From: Actinomycetales bacterium | Lineage (GTDB): Bacteria > Actinomycetota > Actinomycetes > Actinomycetales > Cellulomonadaceae | NCBI GenBank assembly: GCA_012514545.1 | Contig: JAAZAC010000166.1 | Span: forward strand, 1 to 17,476 | Direction of reading: 5' to 3' | Length of the DNA: 17,476 bases | Shown: piece after piece, positions 14,171-17,476 of the stretch | Layout of the letters: the number at the start of each line of letters is the position of its first letter | How positions within the stretch are numbered: position 1 is the stretch's first letter | The notes under the pieces: model-generated | What the model was told of the DNA's origin: nothing | Database searches by the model: none | What the model saw: only the letters and a program-made list of their open reading frames with translations | Made by a program: the position numbers and the translations under genes

Positions 14171-15246
14171 GCTGCCACCTCCGTCCGCTTCGGCTCGAGG
14201 TCGGGGTCGACGTCGGGCGGGGGACCGCCGTCGGGCGCGCGCCGCTGGCGCAGGCGGGCGAGCCGCGCGAAGCCGCGCCGGACGCGCGACGACTGCAGCA
14301 TGACGACGATGACGACGACGATCGCGAAGAACACGGGGCTCTGCGCGGACGGGACGCCGAGGAAGAGGATCGTGGACTCGAGCGTCTGGATGATGAGGAC
14401 GCCGACGACGGTGCCCGCGATCGAGAACTTCCCGCCCATGAGCGAGGTGCCGCCGAGGACGACGGCGAGGATCGCGTAGAGCTCGATGAACAGGCCGGCG
14501 GCGTTGGCGTCGGCGGCCCGGATGTTCGAGGCGTAGATGACGCCCGCGACGCCGGCGAGGACGCCGGACACGATGTAGGCGCCCCAGATGATGCCGCGGG
14601 CGCGCACGCCGGCGAGCCGGCTGGCCTCGGGGTTGATGCCGACCGCCTCGGTGAGCACGCCGAGGGCCGTGCGCCGCTCGACGAGCGCGATGAGCGTGAT
14701 CGCCGCGACCGAGATGAAGAACGCGAACGGCAGCACCGTGAGATACCCGCTGGCGATGTAGGAGAACGGGGCCGAGTTCACCGTCGTGATGAACCCGCCG
14801 GTGATGAGCAGCGCGACGCCGCGGCCGGCGAGCATGAGCACGAGGGTGGCGATGATCGGCTGGATCCCGAGCACCGCCACGAGGAACCCGTTCCACGCGC
14901 CGAGCGCGAGCGAGACGAGCACGGCGAGCCCGACGGCGCCCAGCACGGTGCCGAGGTTGTCGGGGTCGGCCGCGTTGTCGATGACCGTGAGCGCCACGGC
15001 GCCCGACACCGCCATGACGGCGCCGACCGAGAGGTCGATGCCGCGCGTCGCGATGACGATGGTCATGCCGAGCGCGACCAGCATGAGCGGCGCGCTGTTG
15101 CGCAGGATGTTGATGAGCGCCCCGTACAGCTCGCCGTCGCGCATCGTGATCGACAGGAACTGCGGCCGGGCGACCGAGTTGATGACGATCAGCCCCAGGA
15201 GGGAGGCGATGGGCCAGAACAGTCGGTGCTTCCAGATGCGCGTCAC
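14167..15246 (-). CDS. CUT2 sugar ABC transporter permease, YtfT-like
   Basis: The 359-residue membrane protein opens with a short cytoplasmic stretch (MTRIWKHR) and then a hydrophobic span (LFWPIASLLGLIVIN). The family signature is GMTIVIATRGIDLSVGAVMA, and GGTSLMGGKFSIAGTVVGV occurs late; the C-terminal tail is basic and Pro-rich. It is the partner of the YjfF-like permease. The GTG start is chosen because it overlaps the ATPase stop in a GTGA 4-bp junction with a G-rich ribosome site (AGGGGG) before it. The open frame extends far upstream only as an out-of-register shadow of the ATPase gene. Confidence 0.9.
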   Translation of the reverse strand: MTRIWKHRLFWPIASLLGLIVINSVARPQFLSITMRDGELYGALINILRNSAPLMLVALGMTIVIATRGIDLSVGAVMAVSGAVALTVIDNAADPDNLGTVLGAVGLAVLVSLALGAWNGFLVAVLGIQPIIATLVLMLAGRGVALLITGGFITTVNSAPFSYIASGYLTVLPFAFFISVAAITLIALVERRTALGVLTEAVGINPEASRLAGVRARGIIWGAYIVSGVLAGVAGVIYASNIRAADANAAGLFIELYAILAVVLGGTSLMGGKFSIAGTVVGVLIIQTLESTILFLGVPSAQSPVFFAIVVVIVVMLQSSRVRRGFARLARLRQRRAPDGGPPPDVDPDLEPKRTEVAA

Positions 15247-16802
15247 GCCGCATCCCCCTTGCCCTCGTTGGCCAGGTAGTCGATGAGGCCGTCGAGGTCG
15301 ATCTCCGAGGAGTCGACCTCGCCGATCTTCCTGCGGTCCCGCAGCACGGCGATCCGCTGCGCCAATCGAAGCACCTCCTCCAGCTCGGAGGAGATGAAGA
15401 CGACGGCGAGCCCGCGGGCCGAGAGCTCGGAGACCTTCCGCTGGATGTCCGCCTTCGCGCCGACGTCGATGCCGCGCGTGGGCTCGTCGAGCACGAGGAG
15501 CTCGGGCGCGGTGGCGAGCCAGCGCGCGAGGAGCACCTTCTGCTGGTTGCCGCCGGAGAGGTTGGCGACGACGGCGTCCGGCGCGGCCGGGCGCACGTCC
15601 AGGGCCCGGATGTACTCGTTGACGAGTGCGTCCTGCTCGGACTTGCGGATCTTGCGGGTCCAGCCGCGGCGGGCCTGGATGCCCAGGACGATGTTCTCGG
15701 CGACCGTGAGGTCCGCGACGATCCCCTCCGCCCGGCGGTCCTCGGACGAGAACGAGATGCGGTGGTCGATGGCGTGCCGCGGCGAGGTGATCCTGGCCTG
15801 CTCGCCGTGCACGCTGACGTGGCCGGCGTCGGGCCGGTCCGCGCCGTAGAGGAGCCGGACGAGCTCGGTGCGGCCGGAGCCGAGCAGGCCGGCCAGGCCG
15901 ACCACCTCGCCCGGGTAGACCTCGAGGTCGGCGGGCTCGAGCATGCCGCGCCGGCCGATGCCCTCCGCCCGCAGGACGGGCACGCCCGACCGGTCGATCT
16001 GCCGGTGCGCGGTCCGGGACAGGGCCTCGAGGTCGTCGAGCTCGCGGCCGATCATCTTCGTCACGAGTGCGTCGCGCGGCAGGTCTTCCACGCGGTACTC
16101 GCCGACGAGCGCGCCGTTGCGCAGCACGGTGATCCGGTCCGAGATCTCGTAGACCTGCTCGATGAAGTGGGAGACGAAGAGGATCGCCACGCCGGCCGCC
16201 CGCAGGTCGCGCACGACGGCGAACAGCCGGTCGACCTCGTCGCGGTCGAGGCTGGACGTCGGCTCGTCGAGGATGAGGACCTTCGACTCGAGCACCATCG
16301 CGCGGCTGATCGCGACGACCTGCTGGATGGCGATCGGGTGCGCGGACAGGAGCGAGCGCGGGTCGATCTCGAGGCTGAGGGCGCGCAGGTGCTTCTGGGC
16401 CTCGGCGTGGGTCGCGCGCCAGTCGATCACGCCGCCGCGCCGGACCTCGCGGCCCAGCATGATGTTCTCCCCGACCGAGAGGTTCGGGCAGAGGTTGACC
16501 TCCTGGTACACCGTCGAGATGCCGGCGGCCTGCGCGTCGGCGGTGGAGGAGAACACGCGCTCCTCGCCGGCGATGGTGATGGTGCCGGCATCGATCGAGT
16601 ACACGCCGGTCAGGGCCTTGATGAGCGTCGACTTGCCGGCGCCGTTCTCCCCCATGAGCGCGTGGACCTCGCCGGGGCGGAGGAAGAAGTCCACTCCGTC
16701 GAGCGCGAGCACGCCCGGGAACCGGACGGTGATGCCGCGCATCTCGACGATCGGCGGGAGCTCGTCGCGGGCCGGGGCGAGCGGCGGCGTGGTGGCTGGC
16801 AT
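15243..16802 (-). CDS. Two-domain sugar ABC ATPase (CUT2, YtfR/RbsA type)
   Basis: The 519-residue protein has two fused nucleotide-binding domains. The first carries Walker A GENGAGKST (51-59), Q-loop VYQEVN, Walker B VLILDEPTSSLD (175-186) and SHF (211-213). Its signature segment is the degenerate HPIAIQQVVAISRA. The second has the family's altered Walker A GLLGSGRTEL (305-314), intact LSGGNQQK (415-422) and DEPTRGIDVG (439-448). Such asymmetry is normal for RbsA-type ATPases, where one site does most hydrolysis. It lies between the binding-protein gene, from which a strong stem-loop separates it, and the YtfT-like permease gene, which it overlaps by 4 bp. The GAGGAAG ribosome site is about 10 nt from the ATG. 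Confidence 0.93.
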   Translation of the reverse strand: MPATTPPLAPARDELPPIVEMRGITVRFPGVLALDGVDFFLRPGEVHALMGENGAGKSTLIKALTGVYSIDAGTITIAGEERVFSSTADAQAAGISTVYQEVNLCPNLSVGENIMLGREVRRGGVIDWRATHAEAQKHLRALSLEIDPRSLLSAHPIAIQQVVAISRAMVLESKVLILDEPTSSLDRDEVDRLFAVVRDLRAAGVAILFVSHFIEQVYEISDRITVLRNGALVGEYRVEDLPRDALVTKMIGRELDDLEALSRTAHRQIDRSGVPVLRAEGIGRRGMLEPADLEVYPGEVVGLAGLLGSGRTELVRLLYGADRPDAGHVSVHGEQARITSPRHAIDHRISFSSEDRRAEGIVADLTVAENIVLGIQARRGWTRKIRKSEQDALVNEYIRALDVRPAAPDAVVANLSGGNQQKVLLARWLATAPELLVLDEPTRGIDVGAKADIQRKVSELSARGLAVVFISSELEEVLRLAQRIAVLRDRRKIGEVDSSEIDLDGLIDYLANEGKGDAA

Positions 16803-16827
16803 GGCTCTGCACTTCCTCGTCGGGTGC

Positions 16828-16868
16828 GGCGGTGGCGGCGCGGGGAGGATCCCCGCGCCGCCACCGCC
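16828..16868 (-). terminator. Strong intercistronic stem-loop between binding-protein and ATPase genes
   Basis: GGCGGTGGCGGCGCGGGG and its exact complement form a perfect 18-bp stem around a 5-nt loop. It begins 29 nt after the binding-protein stop and ends 25 nt before the ATPase ATG. No T-tract follows. Stem-loops in this position in sugar operons commonly let the binding protein be made in excess over membrane parts, by partial termination or by protecting the upstream mRNA; that role here is inference. Confidence 0.75.
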
Positions 16869-16897
16869 CTAGGGCGTTCTGCGGTCAGGCTGTGCGA

Positions 16898-17476
16898 TCA
16901 GTACTTGCGGTCCGGCAGCGCCTCGCGCGCGGCCTCCTGGTCGAACGCCTGGTCCTCGACGATGGTGCGCTTCGGGACGTCCTCGCCCGCGAGCACCTTC
17001 TTCACCACGTCGGCGACCTTCTCGCCCAGCAGCGGGTTGCACTCGACGATGTAGTTGATCTTGCCGTCGACGAGGGCCTGCATGCCGTCGTGCACCGCGT
17101 CGATGGTGATGATCTTGATGTCCTCGCCGGGCTTGCCACCCACGGCCTCGATCGCCTCGATGGCGCCCAGGCCCATGTCGTCGTTGTGCGCGAAGACGAG
17201 GTCGATGCCGTCGAGGCCGTACTTCTGGAGGAAGCCCTCCATGACGGTCTTGCCGCCGTCGCGGGTGAAGTCACCCGACTGGGAGTCGATCTTCTCGATC
17301 GGCGTGCCCTCGATGGCGGCGTCGAAGCCCTCGGCCCGGTCGTTCGCCGGGGCCGAGCCCGTCGTGCCCTCGAGCACGACCATCTTCGTGGGCTCGGTGA
17401 AGTTCTCCGCGGCCCACTCGCCGGCGAGCTGGCCCTCGAGCTTGAAGTCGAGGCCGACCCACGTGGCGTAGAGGTC
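16898..17476 (-). CDS. CUT2 sugar-binding protein, YtfQ-like (partial; N-terminal part beyond window)
   Basis: Only the last 192 codons are inside the window; the frame is open to the edge, so the signal sequence and N-lobe are missing. The visible part belongs to the periplasmic-binding-protein-like family 4 (ribose/galactose type). It shows WVGLDFKLEGQLAGEW, a SQSGDFTRDGGKTVMEGF stretch, FAHNDDMGLGAIEAI and IITIDAVHDGMQALVDG, and strongly resembles what I recall of E. coli YtfQ, the galactofuranose-binding protein. It should capture a monosaccharide for the permeases encoded downstream. It is the earliest gene of the CUT2 operon seen here. The ligand could be galactofuranose or a pentose such as arabinose; the sugar-contacting residues are partly outside the window. 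Confidence 0.88.
   Translation of the reverse strand, partial: DLYATWVGLDFKLEGQLAGEWAAENFTEPTKMVVLEGTTGSAPANDRAEGFDAAIEGTPIEKIDSQSGDFTRDGGKTVMEGFLQKYGLDGIDLVFAHNDDMGLGAIEAIEAVGGKPGEDIKIITIDAVHDGMQALVDGKINYIVECNPLLGEKVADVVKKVLAGEDVPKRTIVEDQAFDQEAAREALPDRKY

Noticed and set aside
16828..16868. Inverted repeats in the window as transposon ends or CRISPR repeats
   Set aside because: Each is a single hairpin at a gene end with no transposase, no direct-repeat series and no spacers.

Overview
The window is very GC-rich, with strong G/C third-position bias and GTG as well as ATG starts. This points to a high-GC actinomycete. The gene content (arabinoxylan-type glycosidases, sugar ABC systems, LacI regulators) would fit a Cellulomonadaceae/Promicromonosporaceae-like plant-polymer degrader, but the genus is inference. 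Every supported gene lies on the minus strand, so transcription runs from high to low coordinates. I saw no tRNA, rRNA, IS element, CRISPR array or phage gene.

Right part (about 10.48-17.48 kb), read in transcription order: a YtfQ-like periplasmic-type sugar-binding protein cut by the window edge; a strong intercistronic stem-loop; a two-domain sugar ATPase (YtfR-like); two CUT2 permeases (YtfT-like, then YjfF-like) joined by 4-bp overlaps; a second complete two-domain sugar ATPase; and a LacI-family regulator whose start lies 2 nt after that ATPase's stop. A terminator-like hairpin follows. The layout is that of the E. coli ytfQRT-yjfF galactofuranose importer or the araUVWZ-type arabinose importers, plus one extra ATPase and a regulator.

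Middle (about 6.78-10.48 kb): a separate LacI-family regulator gene, then a secreted protein with two tandem (CBM48-like + CE1/Fes-like esterase) units. Only the C-terminal unit keeps a full Ser-Asp-His triad. CG-centred palindromes of the form CTRCAACGTYGTAG sit in front of the esterase gene and again in front of the next operon, so the adjacent LacI regulator probably controls both.

Left part (about 0.05-6.78 kb): an operon of lipoprotein sugar-binding protein, MalF-type permease and MalG-type permease (CUT1, with no ATPase of its own). A perfect 32-bp palindrome follows, then a GH51 alpha-L-arabinofuranosidase and a GH39 beta-xylosidase-like enzyme, both without signal peptides and therefore probably cytoplasmic.

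Taken together the locus reads as an arabinoxylan (arabinoxylo-oligosaccharide) utilisation cluster. The secreted esterase would strip acyl groups, the CUT1 system would import oligosaccharides, the GH51 and GH39 enzymes would cut them inside the cell, and the CUT2 system would import a monosaccharide such as a furanose-form pentose or hexose. Substrates are inferred from gene families and neighbourhood. No entirely unknown system is evident. The points most worth checking are the degenerate tandem esterase, the double-ATPase CUT2 operon, the shared operator set, and the two long perfect inverted repeats at gene junctions where expression could be stepped down.
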